9,540 nucleotides of DNA, taken from an uncultured Oceanospirillales bacterium. Lineage in GTDB: Bacteria; Pseudomonadota; Gammaproteobacteria; Pseudomonadales; Litorivicinaceae. Below the pieces are notes generated by a model. That model was not told the origin of the DNA. It did not search any database and saw only the letters and a program-made list of their open reading frames with translations. The number at the start of each line of letters is the position of its first letter. Within the stretch, counting starts at the first letter, position 1. Made by a program: the position numbers and the translations under genes. Of the stretch, positions 1-7,638 are shown piece by piece. The DNA lies in assembly GCA_913061245.1 (NCBI GenBank), contig CAJXTO010000050.1, positions 1 through 9,540 of the forward strand, given 5' to 3'.

Positions 1-167
1 GCACCCTGAAACAGTTCGAGAGGACGCGCATAGATTTTTGCACCAACCGCCCATGAAAGTGATTCAAATTGCCTCGACAGATGCGCATTGAGATAGACTA
101 GACCTAACCCCACTGCTACCAGTAGGGTGAGAGAAAGCTTCAGAAAAAGGCGCCACCATCGATTCAT
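1..167 (-). CDS. mrcB: Penicillin-binding protein 1B, N-terminal fragment (bifunctional peptidoglycan synthase)
   Basis: Only the first 55 codons are in the window; the gene continues past the left edge. The translation starts with a short basic cytoplasmic segment (MNRWWRLFLK), then one hydrophobic segment of about 15 residues (roughly residues 10-25), then a periplasmic stretch ending in KIYARPLELFQG. A lone N-terminal anchor followed by a V/IYARPLEL motif is the hallmark of gammaproteobacterial PBP1B, where it opens the UB2H region before the glycosyltransferase and transpeptidase domains. PBP1B polymerises and cross-links peptidoglycan in the periplasm. The cytoplasmic tail is very short compared with the E. 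coli protein. This ATG is the only start available: upstream in the same frame there is no ATG, GTG or TTG before a stop at 207-209. No convincing ribosome binding site precedes it. It diverges from the next gene with only 26 bp between start codons. The family call is strong; nothing can be said about the catalytic domains. Confidence 0.78.
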   Translation of the reverse strand, partial: MNRWWRLFLKLSLTLLVAVGLGLVYLNAHLSRQFESLSWAVGAKIYARPLELFQG

Positions 168-193
168 GGGCGCCAGTATACCGGGAGGACGAG

Positions 194-1648
194 GTGAGCG
201 AGACGCTCATTGACGCATTGCGACAAAAATCATGCTATCCGCATGAGGTAACAACGATTGACGTGATCGAATCTGATCTCGCATGGATCGTGTTGACCGG
301 TGATTTTGCGTACAAGATCAAGAAACCGATCGATTTATATTTCTTGGATGCCAGTACGCTTGAGGCGCGCTACGCGTTATGTCAAAGCGAATTCAGTCTC
401 AACCAACGAAGCTTCAAAGATTTGTATCTTGGTGTGGTCGGTATATACCAATCTGAGGATGGATTACGAATCGGTGCGGGCGATGGTGATCCGATCGAAT
501 ATGCAGTCAAGATGCGTCAATTTGATCCAAGCAAAACACTTGATCAAATCCACGATCGCGAAGGCCTCAATCACGAACGGTTAGAAAAACTCTGTCTCGC
601 AGTATTCGATCTACATTCGAAAGCTCCGATTTCTGGTATCGAAATGCCTTTCGGAGAGCCCAATTCTCTGTACGTCCCAGCGCAGCTCAATTTTGACCAA
701 GTCAGACCACATCTGACTGAGGCCAAAGATCTTGCACAGTTATTACAACTCGAAGCCTGGGCCCACGAATATTTGAAACGATTATGGCCTCGTTTTGCCG
801 AACGCAAGGATTTAGGAATGATCCGTGAGTGTCACGGTGATTTACATCTCGGCAATGTCGTTGAAACAGAGACCAATGAGATCCGACTATTCGACTGTAT
901 TGAATACCGCGCTGAATTCCGTTGGATTGATGTCATTAGTGAAATTGCATTCTTAACGGTTGATTTGGAGGCTCGCGACGACTTCGCATCGGCTTGGCAC
1001 CTGCTCAACCGCTATCTTGAGTTAACAGGCGACTATCACGCCCTTTGGGTTTACCAAGGGTATCAGGCCTACCGGGCAATGGTTCGAGCGAAAGAATGTC
1101 TCTTGGGATTGAATGCACCTGTTCTCCCGACAGAAACCGACACGTCTCCAATCGCGCGCTATCGTCGATATGCGGTCATGGCAGAACACGCAACCATGAT
1201 CCGACCTCGTGTATTGTTGATCACGCTAGGACTTGATATCGATATCCGTCAATCACTCACGCACCAACTGATTGACGATTTTGGAATGATTCGACTGCGC
1301 TCGGATCTTGAGCGTCAGCGCTTGTATGGTGGCCAGGAAAATACATCACCAAAAACCTACCGACACCTCGTTGAGCTCGCTGAGTTGTCATTACGGGCCG
1401 GGTTCCCTGTTGTTGTCTCTGGAAGCTTTGAAAACCCAGATGATCGCGAACGCTTTAGACGACTTGCGGAATCGCATGGTCTCTTGTTTGGAATATTGAC
1501 CGACGAAGAGAGCGCGAATAAAGCGAATCTTGATCAAGAAGAGCTCGCTTCAACACACGTATTACGCCTTGATGATTCAGAACGCATGATTCGCGAAGTG
1601 AGGGATCTAGGGCAGTCTTTTGGTATGCATTTAGGGGTTCAGCGTTGA
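194..1648 (+). CDS. Two-domain APH-fold / P-loop kinase-like protein with degenerate Walker A (COG2187 + COG0645 architecture)
   Basis: The N-terminal half matches the aminoglycoside-phosphotransferase-like family: YKIKKP at 40-45 is the usual lysine-rich beta strand, EYAVKMRQF follows at 102-110, the catalytic loop HGDLHLGN at 214-221 has the H-x-D-x4-N pattern, and FDCIEY at 233-238 supplies the metal-binding Asp. In relatives the C-terminal half is a zeta-toxin/gluconate-kinase-type ATPase carrying GLSGSGKST. Here the same position (346-354) reads GLDIDIRQS, so the P-loop glycines and the Lys are lost. The downstream RLRSDLERQRL (367-377) survives, but the usual VDATF-type strand is VVSGSF (407-412) and the Arg-rich lid is absent. 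The first domain is probably active and the second a pseudokinase. The substrate is unknown even in the family, and antibiotic resistance should not be assumed. Start GTG, with GGGAGG at 183-188 five bases upstream. The stop overlaps the coq7 start by four bases (TTGA), so the two are probably co-translated. Confidence 0.88.
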   Translation: MSETLIDALRQKSCYPHEVTTIDVIESDLAWIVLTGDFAYKIKKPIDLYFLDASTLEARYALCQSEFSLNQRSFKDLYLGVVGIYQSEDGLRIGAGDGDPIEYAVKMRQFDPSKTLDQIHDREGLNHERLEKLCLAVFDLHSKAPISGIEMPFGEPNSLYVPAQLNFDQVRPHLTEAKDLAQLLQLEAWAHEYLKRLWPRFAERKDLGMIRECHGDLHLGNVVETETNEIRLFDCIEYRAEFRWIDVISEIAFLTVDLEARDDFASAWHLLNRYLELTGDYHALWVYQGYQAYRAMVRAKECLLGLNAPVLPTETDTSPIARYRRYAVMAEHATMIRPRVLLITLGLDIDIRQSLTHQLIDDFGMIRLRSDLERQRLYGGQENTSPKTYRHLVELAELSLRAGFPVVVSGSFENPDDRERFRRLAESHGLLFGILTDEESANKANLDQEELASTHVLRLDDSERMIREVRDLGQSFGMHLGVQR

Positions 1649-2274
1649 ATACTGTTGACCGGTTGATTCATGGGTTTGATGGTTTTTTGAGAACTGTTGC
1701 TCGAGTCAAACCTGAGGCTCAAAACCCGACACCTGCCAAAGGTGCTCTCGATGATCCACTCACAACCGATGAGATTAAACTCTCGAGTGGACTGATGCGC
1801 GTCAACCACACAGGCGAAATTTGCGCTCAAGGCCTTTATAACGGCCAGGCATTATTTGCATCAGATCAGGCAACTGGCGAAGCATTAACTAAAGCGGCTG
1901 AAGAAGAGCTTGATCACCTGGCTTGGTGTCGTGAGCGACTCGACGAACTGGGAGCCAAACCAAGCATTCTTGATCCTTTATGGTACACAGCCTCATTTGC
2001 TCTAGGTGCTGGAGCCTCCCTGATTTCTGATAAAGTATCACTCGGTTTCGTGCATGCGACAGAAGATAACGTCGAGCGTCATTTAAGGGAGCATCTTGAT
2101 AGACTTCCAGACAATGATCACGCGTCTCGACAAATTCTCCAACAGATGCTCGATGACGAGATACGCCACGGACAAGCGGCGCTTGACCATGGCGGTGAGG
2201 AGCTTCCGAAACCGATCCGACGATTGATGTGGGAAGGCGCAAAACTCATGACAACGACAGCTGAGCGCATCTAG
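1645..2274 (+). CDS. coq7: 3-demethoxyubiquinol 3-hydroxylase (diiron Coq7)
   Basis: Catalyses the O2-dependent hydroxylation of demethoxyubiquinol, the penultimate step of ubiquinone synthesis, as a peripheral inner-membrane protein. All six diiron ligands are visible in the expected order: E58 in RVNHTGE, E88 and H91 in EEELDHL, E140 in HATE, and E172 and H175 in DEIRH. Other family signatures include YNGQAL (65-70), HLAWC (91-95), SDKVSLGF (128-135) and the C-terminal TTTAERI. Length 209 residues is normal for proteobacterial Coq7. The start is TTG, overlapping the previous stop as TTGA, and is supported by AGGGG at 1633-1637 seven bases upstream; the first in-frame Met after that (residue 51) would delete conserved sequence. 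It implies aerobic respiration with ubiquinone. The stop codon abuts the stop of the convergent gene on the other strand with no bases between. Function is secure. Confidence 0.96.
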   Translation: MNTVDRLIHGFDGFLRTVARVKPEAQNPTPAKGALDDPLTTDEIKLSSGLMRVNHTGEICAQGLYNGQALFASDQATGEALTKAAEEELDHLAWCRERLDELGAKPSILDPLWYTASFALGAGASLISDKVSLGFVHATEDNVERHLREHLDRLPDNDHASRQILQQMLDDEIRHGQAALDHGGEELPKPIRRLMWEGAKLMTTTAERI

Positions 2275-2724
2275 TTAAAGGCGCTGATTCAATAACGCCA
2301 CATACTGACTGATCGCAGCCATCAAAAGAACGATCACCGCCAACCGCGCACTGAGAAGCGCAAATACTTGGGCAGAAATGTGCCCAAATATCATGATGGT
2401 CACTAAATCGATCAACAGATAAAGCATTAAATATGCAATGACACCGTAGGTCATTGGCCTGACCCATCTCGCCATCATTAAGCAACCACCAAAAAGACTG
2501 ATTAAAGAAAGCGCCAATACCGATCTCACACGGATGTAGAAGTCCCAAATCGGCTGGCCGTCGTGGTCCACATGGAACGCCTCCAAGATCCGTTCTGGTG
2601 AGATGAATGCCGCGATATTTGTTGATAACGAAATGACTGTTAAAACAGACGCAATGAAATAGAAATTACTCCCCAACCGCATCCAGATCGATTGTTCTCC
2701 CCGCGCGATAGCTGTGCCCTTCAT
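2275..2724 (-). CDS. Small four-helix membrane protein of unknown family, last gene of the kinase operon
   Basis: I do not recognise the family. The 149-residue product has a short, mildly basic N-terminus and four hydrophobic segments at about 20-41, 66-86, 92-113 and 118-141. A polar loop between segments 1 and 2 (SPERILEAFHVDHDGQPIWD, 42-61) would be exposed; the clustered basic residues R65, R67, R86 and R89 around segment 2 may set topology. No enzymatic motif or conserved Cys/His pair is visible. It starts inside the diguanylate cyclase stop codon (ATGA), and the preceding bases 2733-2740 give AAGGAGGT on the minus strand, a near-perfect Shine-Dalgarno eight bases from the ATG and the strongest in the window. 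That argues for deliberate, possibly abundant, expression as a partner of the upstream gene, for example a membrane partner or regulator of the cyclase. The role is inference from position only. Confidence 0.8.
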   Translation of the reverse strand: MKGTAIARGEQSIWMRLGSNFYFIASVLTVISLSTNIAAFISPERILEAFHVDHDGQPIWDFYIRVRSVLALSLISLFGGCLMMARWVRPMTYGVIAYLMLYLLIDLVTIMIFGHISAQVFALLSARLAVIVLLMAAISQYVALLNQRL

Positions 2725-3590
2725 GCGGTAACACCTCCTTGAACGAGATGCAGCGTGCGCTTCGATTTGTTGGCATACATCGCCGAATCCGCACGATCGA
2801 GTGCAGCAGAGAATTGAAGGCCCGATAGCATTTGAATACCAATGCTGACGGTCGGTCGAGGCGAAATCTGATTGGATGCAAACGACTCACAGACTGCACG
2901 TTCAATGTCTTCTGCTTTCTTTCTGGCAGTTGATTCGGAGGCATGTTTCAAAACAACCAAAAACTCATCGCCACCCCAACGTGCAATCAGGTCATCCGAA
3001 TCACTCGAGCCAACCTGACGAACTCTCGCCTGGATGCACTGGGAGACACGAACCAATACCTCATCACCAACCTGATGCCCATAGGTATCGTTAATCGCTT
3101 TAAACCGATTGAGATCTAATACAAGTAGCGCACCCTCTTTGATACCGCGCATCCGATCAAACAAACCTTTTCTATTTAAAAGGCCAGTCAGCGGATCGGT
3201 CGTCGCCTCGTGACTCAGGCGACTAAGTGAGGAATCGACATGAAACACAAGGCGATTGACCTGCCTCATAACATCGCCCATCTCATCAACAAACTGTTCA
3301 GGTAATCGATGAACCTCCCCACGTCGCTCATAATGTTCCATGGCTTGATTGATTCGATACAACGGGGTCAACAAGGCATGCATCGCAGCCAATGTCAGCG
3401 CGGTCCCCAAGAGGGTCGCCAGAAGGATCAACCCAAAATCTGGTGCATAACGCGCTAGGTCATCACTCGACTGCAACACATAAATCGTAAAACTGATGAG
3501 CGGGATGTGTGTACCGATAAAGGCTGCGAAAAACACCTTATGTCCAAAACGTTTGGGGAATATGTGCGACAACAATGTATACAGGGTCAT
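2721..3590 (-). CDS. Membrane diguanylate cyclase: 2 TM, HAMP-like, GGDEF, no I-site
   Basis: Synthesises cyclic di-GMP from two GTP. Order: two transmembrane segments (about 18-40 and 52-75) joined by a loop of only about a dozen residues, a HAMP-like linker (about 76-128) with the characteristic DEMG at 102-105, then a GGDEF domain (about 129-285). Active-site signatures are intact: TDPLTGLLNR at 131-140, LDLNRFKAINDTYGHQVGD at 158-176 and the exact GGDEF at 206-210. The allosteric RxxD inhibition site, which should sit at 197-200 just before LIAR, reads DSDD, so product feedback through that site is not expected. With almost no periplasmic region it has no obvious sensor of its own and is probably controlled through the membrane or by a partner. 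The start has GGGAGGATC just upstream, overlapping the stop of the barrel gene 11 bases away. The 3' end overlaps the next gene as ATGA. Confidence 0.94.
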   Translation of the reverse strand: MTLYTLLSHIFPKRFGHKVFFAAFIGTHIPLISFTIYVLQSSDDLARYAPDFGLILLATLLGTALTLAAMHALLTPLYRINQAMEHYERRGEVHRLPEQFVDEMGDVMRQVNRLVFHVDSSLSRLSHEATTDPLTGLLNRKGLFDRMRGIKEGALLVLDLNRFKAINDTYGHQVGDEVLVRVSQCIQARVRQVGSSDSDDLIARWGGDEFLVVLKHASESTARKKAEDIERAVCESFASNQISPRPTVSIGIQMLSGLQFSAALDRADSAMYANKSKRTLHLVQGGVTA

Positions 3591-3601
3591 AGTGATCCTC
3601 C

Positions 3602-5473
3602 CTAAAATGGTGTTGTGAAACCAACTTGAGTCGACAATGCATCTGATAAGTCATCACTCTGCCCAAGTGACCAACTTACAATTCCAGATTGATCTAGCAC
3701 ACGCCTGCGGTAGGTCGCTTGCATGCGTGAACGGCGTCTTGTCTCATCGAGCCCATGAGTCAAATCGATGTTCCAGTCCGATCGACCTGATGTGGCACTT
3801 AGACCCAGTTGCACATCCCAACCGGTGACGATACTGGGAGTATAGGAGGCTTCCCAAGAATTGCCGGAGGCGATCTCATTCAGTCGATATCGGCTTCCAT
3901 GTCGGTAATCGCCGAGCACTAAGGTTGATAGGGAGGGGGCAACTAACCACTGACCCCATCGACGCTTAGCATCAACCTTTAATCCAATCTCGCCACCGAG
4001 ATGCCAAGCTGTTTGTGACGACACATCGATCGCGTTCACACCGCCTGTTTCGCGCATAGGACCAAGAGATGCAAATGCCCCATCCGCTTTTGCGAGAAGG
4101 CTCAATTCTGTGCGGGAAAACGTTTTGAGTCTTTTCTCGTAGCCCACATGACCAAAGAGTTGAAGTCCATCACGTTGGCCAACGAGACGCTCTTGTGTCA
4201 CTGAGCGCTCTGACTCCAAATTCAGCCACGCCGCCCCCAACATCCAATGTAACCAGTCAAACTCAGCCATCGATCGACTACGGTACATCTGAAAATTGAC
4301 AGCGTTCGCTTGTGACACTGCAGATTGATCAGAGATCGTCGTCTCAGTTGTACCCAACCCAACCGAAAAACCGCGAACTCCATCTGTACCCTCGCGACGC
4401 TCTATTCCGAGAGCGAGTTGCGTCACATCAAACTCACCATCCAATGGACCACGGAATTCACCGACTTCGATGACCCCGGTTGCCCACAACACCTGCTTTC
4501 CGAGCAACCAACACCCCTGAGAACTCAACCAGTCATTGAATCCACTGGCCATTTGCGCTTTGGACACGTGAGCATCTGCAACCTTCAACTGAAATCCTTG
4601 GGCCACCTGAGGCCCACAATCGACTTGAGTCTCTCGCATCGAAATCAATCGTTGCTGCACCGGTTCTATTGAGCGTTGTGCAGCATCGACAACCCCTGAT
4701 GTTTGGAGACTGACAATCGGTTCCATATCGGGTGTTGGAGACTCCGCTATCCCTGACTCTTCAGGATCTGTCGGGTCTGTCGGGTCAACGGATTCTGAAA
4801 CATCCAAGACAGAAATCACAACCGCTTGGATCGTTTGGTTACCAGCCATGTCGGTCGCGACTACGTTCGCTAAATATCGATTATCTGAGTTGCCGTCACT
4901 TGGTTGTTCGTAGTCTGGTGCCTCTTGAAAACTTAATAGACCACTGGAGGACAATGCCAATCGATTACCATCAAAGGACGAAGCAATCGACCAGGTGACA
5001 GGCTCATTTGCATTAAATTGCCCGACCATCATTTGGTTCTCGGAAACACTCGGCGATGCATCACCTGAAATAATGGGCGCCTGATCATCCACATCTAACA
5101 CTTCAACAATGAAAGTTTCAGATGCTGCAATCTCTAAATTGAGCAGACCACTAGCAACCGAAATAAACCGCGCTTGGATAGTAATTTCGTAGTGGTTATC
5201 GAGATCACTATCCAAAGGATTTTCAAAATCAAATGGGCCGAGCTCCAATCGACCGGTCGTGGAATCAATTGAAATTGCCGCACCGTCAGTTGAACTGACA
5301 GACCAGCTCCCACTAATCAAACGACACAACGCAAGATCGGTGTTTGGGCTAACCTGTCGAATCGAGTTTTCAACCATTTCTTGATTGGTCACCGAAAAAC
5401 ATATTGCATGCACCTGTGATGAGAACAGAATGCAAAGGCCGACAACTGCCAGCCTTAAGCTGCATCCGCTCAT
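3602..5473 (-). CDS. Secreted cadherin-like repeat protein with C-terminal outer-membrane beta-barrel (autotransporter-like)
   Basis: Residues 1-23 form a signal peptide with cleavage likely after VHA; no lipobox is present. Two cadherin-like repeats follow, about 26-129 and 130-226. They share an internally repeated pattern, FDFENPLDSDLDNHY at 81-95 and PDYEQPSDGNSDNRY at 186-200, and end in VLDVDDQAP (124-133) and VLDVSE (222-227). The Asp/Asn-rich turns and DMAGN at 208-212 look like calcium ligands. A PTDPTDP linker (230-237) leads to a region with C286 and C321 that could form a disulfide. From about 325 to the end there are alternating amphipathic strands rich in aromatic residues and Gly, and the last residue is Phe, as in BAM-assembled barrels. 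About 300 residues suits a 12-strand autotransporter-type barrel. The likely role is surface adhesion or cell-cell contact, by analogy. The start overlaps the kinase stop (ATGA) with only a weak Shine-Dalgarno, so it is probably translationally coupled. Specific function unknown. Confidence 0.83.
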   Translation of the reverse strand: MSGCSLRLAVVGLCILFSSQVHAICFSVTNQEMVENSIRQVSPNTDLALCRLISGSWSVSSTDGAAISIDSTTGRLELGPFDFENPLDSDLDNHYEITIQARFISVASGLLNLEIAASETFIVEVLDVDDQAPIISGDASPSVSENQMMVGQFNANEPVTWSIASSFDGNRLALSSSGLLSFQEAPDYEQPSDGNSDNRYLANVVATDMAGNQTIQAVVISVLDVSESVDPTDPTDPEESGIAESPTPDMEPIVSLQTSGVVDAAQRSIEPVQQRLISMRETQVDCGPQVAQGFQLKVADAHVSKAQMASGFNDWLSSQGCWLLGKQVLWATGVIEVGEFRGPLDGEFDVTQLALGIERREGTDGVRGFSVGLGTTETTISDQSAVSQANAVNFQMYRSRSMAEFDWLHWMLGAAWLNLESERSVTQERLVGQRDGLQLFGHVGYEKRLKTFSRTELSLLAKADGAFASLGPMRETGGVNAIDVSSQTAWHLGGEIGLKVDAKRRWGQWLVAPSLSTLVLGDYRHGSRYRLNEIASGNSWEASYTPSIVTGWDVQLGLSATSGRSDWNIDLTHGLDETRRRSRMQATYRRRVLDQSGIVSWSLGQSDDLSDALSTQVGFTTPF

Positions 5474-7638
5474 GACTCAAGCGCCAATCCTAGAGATTCC
5501 TGAATGACAGATACGAGCATCGAACGGCGAATTGGCTTTGGGCAATACCCAGTGAATCCAGCGTGTAAATAACGCTCACGATCCCCTTCAAGCGCATTCG
5601 CTGTCAGTGCAATGATTGGTAGGTCTCTGCCAGTCTCTTCAGCGCGCAATATCTGGCAAGCCTCAATGCCATCCATGACAGGCATCTGGATATCCATCAG
5701 CACAAGATCAAACACTTCTGAGCCCATGACCTTCTCGCACGCCTTTTTGCCGTTAGACACAATGACCGAACGAGCACCCAATGCGTGAAGCATCTTCTCA
5801 ATCACCAGTTGGTTTGTGCGGTGGTCTTCCGCTACTAAGATCGAGAGTCCACCGAGTGGCAACTCATCTGTCACTGGCTTTTTCATGGTCTTTGAGGGCG
5901 CGACGAGGGTTGTCGACGGATACCGCTCACGAAACTGTTCCACGACCTCAGCAATCGCGGGAATCACTTGATGCGCTCTTGCAGGCTTCGACAACACCCG
6001 ATCCGGTCCAACTTCTTTTAGGTCCGCAGTCAAACCAGCGCTCGTTAGAACAATTACTGGTATCGGCATCGCCTGCTTTTTGAATTGACGAACGAAACTC
6101 GCACCTGTCATTCCAGGCATCAAGTCATCACACAAGATGACATCAAAACGCTTTGCACTGAGCCAGGCATTATCTAATTTAGATAATGCGGTATAGCCAT
6201 CCGCGACGACTTCGACCATCGCTCCAGCGCGACTCAGCATCCGTTCGACAATTGTTCGATTGAGCTCGAGATCATCAATGACTAAGACGCGGCAACCTTC
6301 GAGACTTGCGGGTAAGCGACACAGGCGCCGAGGCGTATCGTCAATAAATTGCAGTGACAACTCAACAGTGACTACCGTTCCTTGGCCTGGAGTTGATATC
6401 ACATCAATTGAACCCTCAAACGCTTCAACCAACTGCGAAACGATAGCCATACCAAGGCCTGTTCCACCAAAGCGCCTCGTAATTGACGAATCGGCCTGAG
6501 TAAATTTATCGAAAATCCGTGCGACTTCCTCATTACTCATCCCAATCCCAGTATCTTCAACTTGTAGTCGGACCCGGTCTCGTCTCGGAGCATCAACACG
6601 AATGACCACAACGCCTTGTTCTGTGAATTTCAGAGAATTACCAGCGAGGTTGAATAGAATCTGTCCGATGCGAGTTGGATCACCAAGACACTGACTTGGG
6701 AAGTCATCTGAAATCTCAAGCATGACATCAACAGCTGTATTGGTTGCCTTGTTTGCGAGAATCGTCGCAACCTTCTCAACTTCTTTCGCCAAATCGAATT
6801 CAAGTTCCTCGTAATTCATCTGGCCGGCTTCAATTTTCGACATATCCAATACGTCATTCAAAATACCAAGCAGGCTCTCGGCACTGGCGAGAAGCGTATC
6901 CAAATAATCACGTTGCTCATGATCAAGCGCAGTCTCAGAGAGGATTTCAGCGAGTCCAATCACCCCATTAAGAGGCGTTCTAATCTCATGGCTCATATTG
7001 GCTAGAAACTCAGATTTGTACTGACTCGCCTCAACCGCACGCTGCTTCTCTTTTTCCAGAGCAGCCGTTAACAACTCAGCTCTCTCAACTTCCAAAACCA
7101 ACTGCTGATTCTCCAGTCGTGCTGTCATTTCATTCATAACAACCGAAGCTAAATCCTGAAGCACGTTAATCTGCGCATCATTCAGCCCGCCATCTCGAAC
7201 CTTGCTATCTAAAACACAGAGCGACCCAACAGAATGTCCATCCGCATTTGTGATCGGCACTCCTGCATAGAACCGCAGGTGGAAGTCACCAGTGACTAAG
7301 GGGTTGTTTTTAAAACGCGTATCAAAGGACGCATCACTTACAATCAATGGCTGTTGATCAGTAATGACGTAGTTACAAAATGCCTGTTCTCTGGGTGTCT
7401 CACTGACATCAAATCCATGGTGAGACAAAAAGAACTGCCTGTTTGAATCAACCAAGCTAATCGCGCACATCGGCGTATCTAAAAGTGATGCTGCCAAGCG
7501 CGTGATTCGATCGAACCGAATATGCGTTGGACTGTCGAGTATCTCGAGTTGACGGAGCGCCTCGATGCGTCCCTCCTCATCCATTGGTATAGGAAACGCG
7601 TGGCTGATTGGCTGTATTTGGTTCATCTGACATCTCAC
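5470..7638 (-). CDS. Cytosolic hybrid histidine kinase: GAF - HisKA - HATPase - REC - REC
   Basis: A sensor kinase with no transmembrane segment, so the signal is likely cytosolic or membrane-proximal. A GAF domain spans about 25-172 (FCNYVI at 87-92, YAGVPI at 124-129, VGSLCVLD at 137-144). A predicted coiled coil (173-208) leads to the H-box FLANMSHEIRTPLNG with phosphoacceptor H217. The ATPase has the N-box around N330/N334, DTGIG at 362-366 and GGTGLG at 391-396. Receiver 1 (about 448-570) has acidic D455/D456, acceptor D504, T531 and K551. Receiver 2 (about 597-716) has E604/D605, acceptor D649, T679 and K701. Both receivers look functional. There is no C-terminal Hpt, unlike BarA or ArcB, so a separate Hpt is expected. 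The GTG start has no well-spaced ribosome binding site; the ATG four codons downstream (7624-7626) has AGGGTGAG seven bases away and is the more probable start, giving 718 residues. First gene of a four-gene operon. Confidence 0.95.
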   Translation of the reverse strand: MRCQMNQIQPISHAFPIPMDEEGRIEALRQLEILDSPTHIRFDRITRLAASLLDTPMCAISLVDSNRQFFLSHHGFDVSETPREQAFCNYVITDQQPLIVSDASFDTRFKNNPLVTGDFHLRFYAGVPITNADGHSVGSLCVLDSKVRDGGLNDAQINVLQDLASVVMNEMTARLENQQLVLEVERAELLTAALEKEKQRAVEASQYKSEFLANMSHEIRTPLNGVIGLAEILSETALDHEQRDYLDTLLASAESLLGILNDVLDMSKIEAGQMNYEELEFDLAKEVEKVATILANKATNTAVDVMLEISDDFPSQCLGDPTRIGQILFNLAGNSLKFTEQGVVVIRVDAPRRDRVRLQVEDTGIGMSNEEVARIFDKFTQADSSITRRFGGTGLGMAIVSQLVEAFEGSIDVISTPGQGTVVTVELSLQFIDDTPRRLCRLPASLEGCRVLVIDDLELNRTIVERMLSRAGAMVEVVADGYTALSKLDNAWLSAKRFDVILCDDLMPGMTGASFVRQFKKQAMPIPVIVLTSAGLTADLKEVGPDRVLSKPARAHQVIPAIAEVVEQFRERYPSTTLVAPSKTMKKPVTDELPLGGLSILVAEDHRTNQLVIEKMLHALGARSVIVSNGKKACEKVMGSEVFDLVLMDIQMPVMDGIEACQILRAEETGRDLPIIALTANALEGDRERYLHAGFTGYCPKPIRRSMLVSVIQESLGLALES
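6167..6189. repeat. 23-bp perfect palindrome (11-bp arms, 1-base centre) inside the kinase gene
   Basis: The arm GCATTATCTAA is followed by a single T and its exact reverse complement TTAGATAATGC. It lies in the codons for the ALSKLDNA segment of receiver domain 1. The arms are more AT-rich than their surroundings. It is directly visible in the sequence; any function as a protein-binding site or RNA hairpin is unproven. Confidence 0.9.

Noticed and set aside
194..1648. Aminoglycoside resistance gene
   Set aside because: The APH fold is shared by many kinases. The KIKKP and DCIEY motifs place it in the chromosomal COG2187 family, which has no established resistance role.
1889..2242. Open frame of 117 codons antisense to coq7
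   Set aside because: Coq7 with all six metal ligands accounts for this DNA, and the antisense translation has no recognisable motif.
2280..2299. GGCG-N12-CGCC just after coq7 as a possible terminator
   Set aside because: The stem is only four pairs, the loop is long, no T run follows, and it lies inside the coding end of the convergent gene.
4325..4672. 115-codon open frame on the plus strand inside the barrel gene
   Set aside because: It lies opposite a well-supported gene with a signal peptide, repeats and a C-terminal Phe. Its translation shows no domain and has no ribosome binding site.
4766..4786. Nine-base direct repeat in the cadherin-barrel gene
   Set aside because: It encodes the PTDPTD linker. 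Short slippage repeats of this type are common in secreted-protein linkers and do not suggest a mobile or phase-variable element, since the unit keeps the frame.
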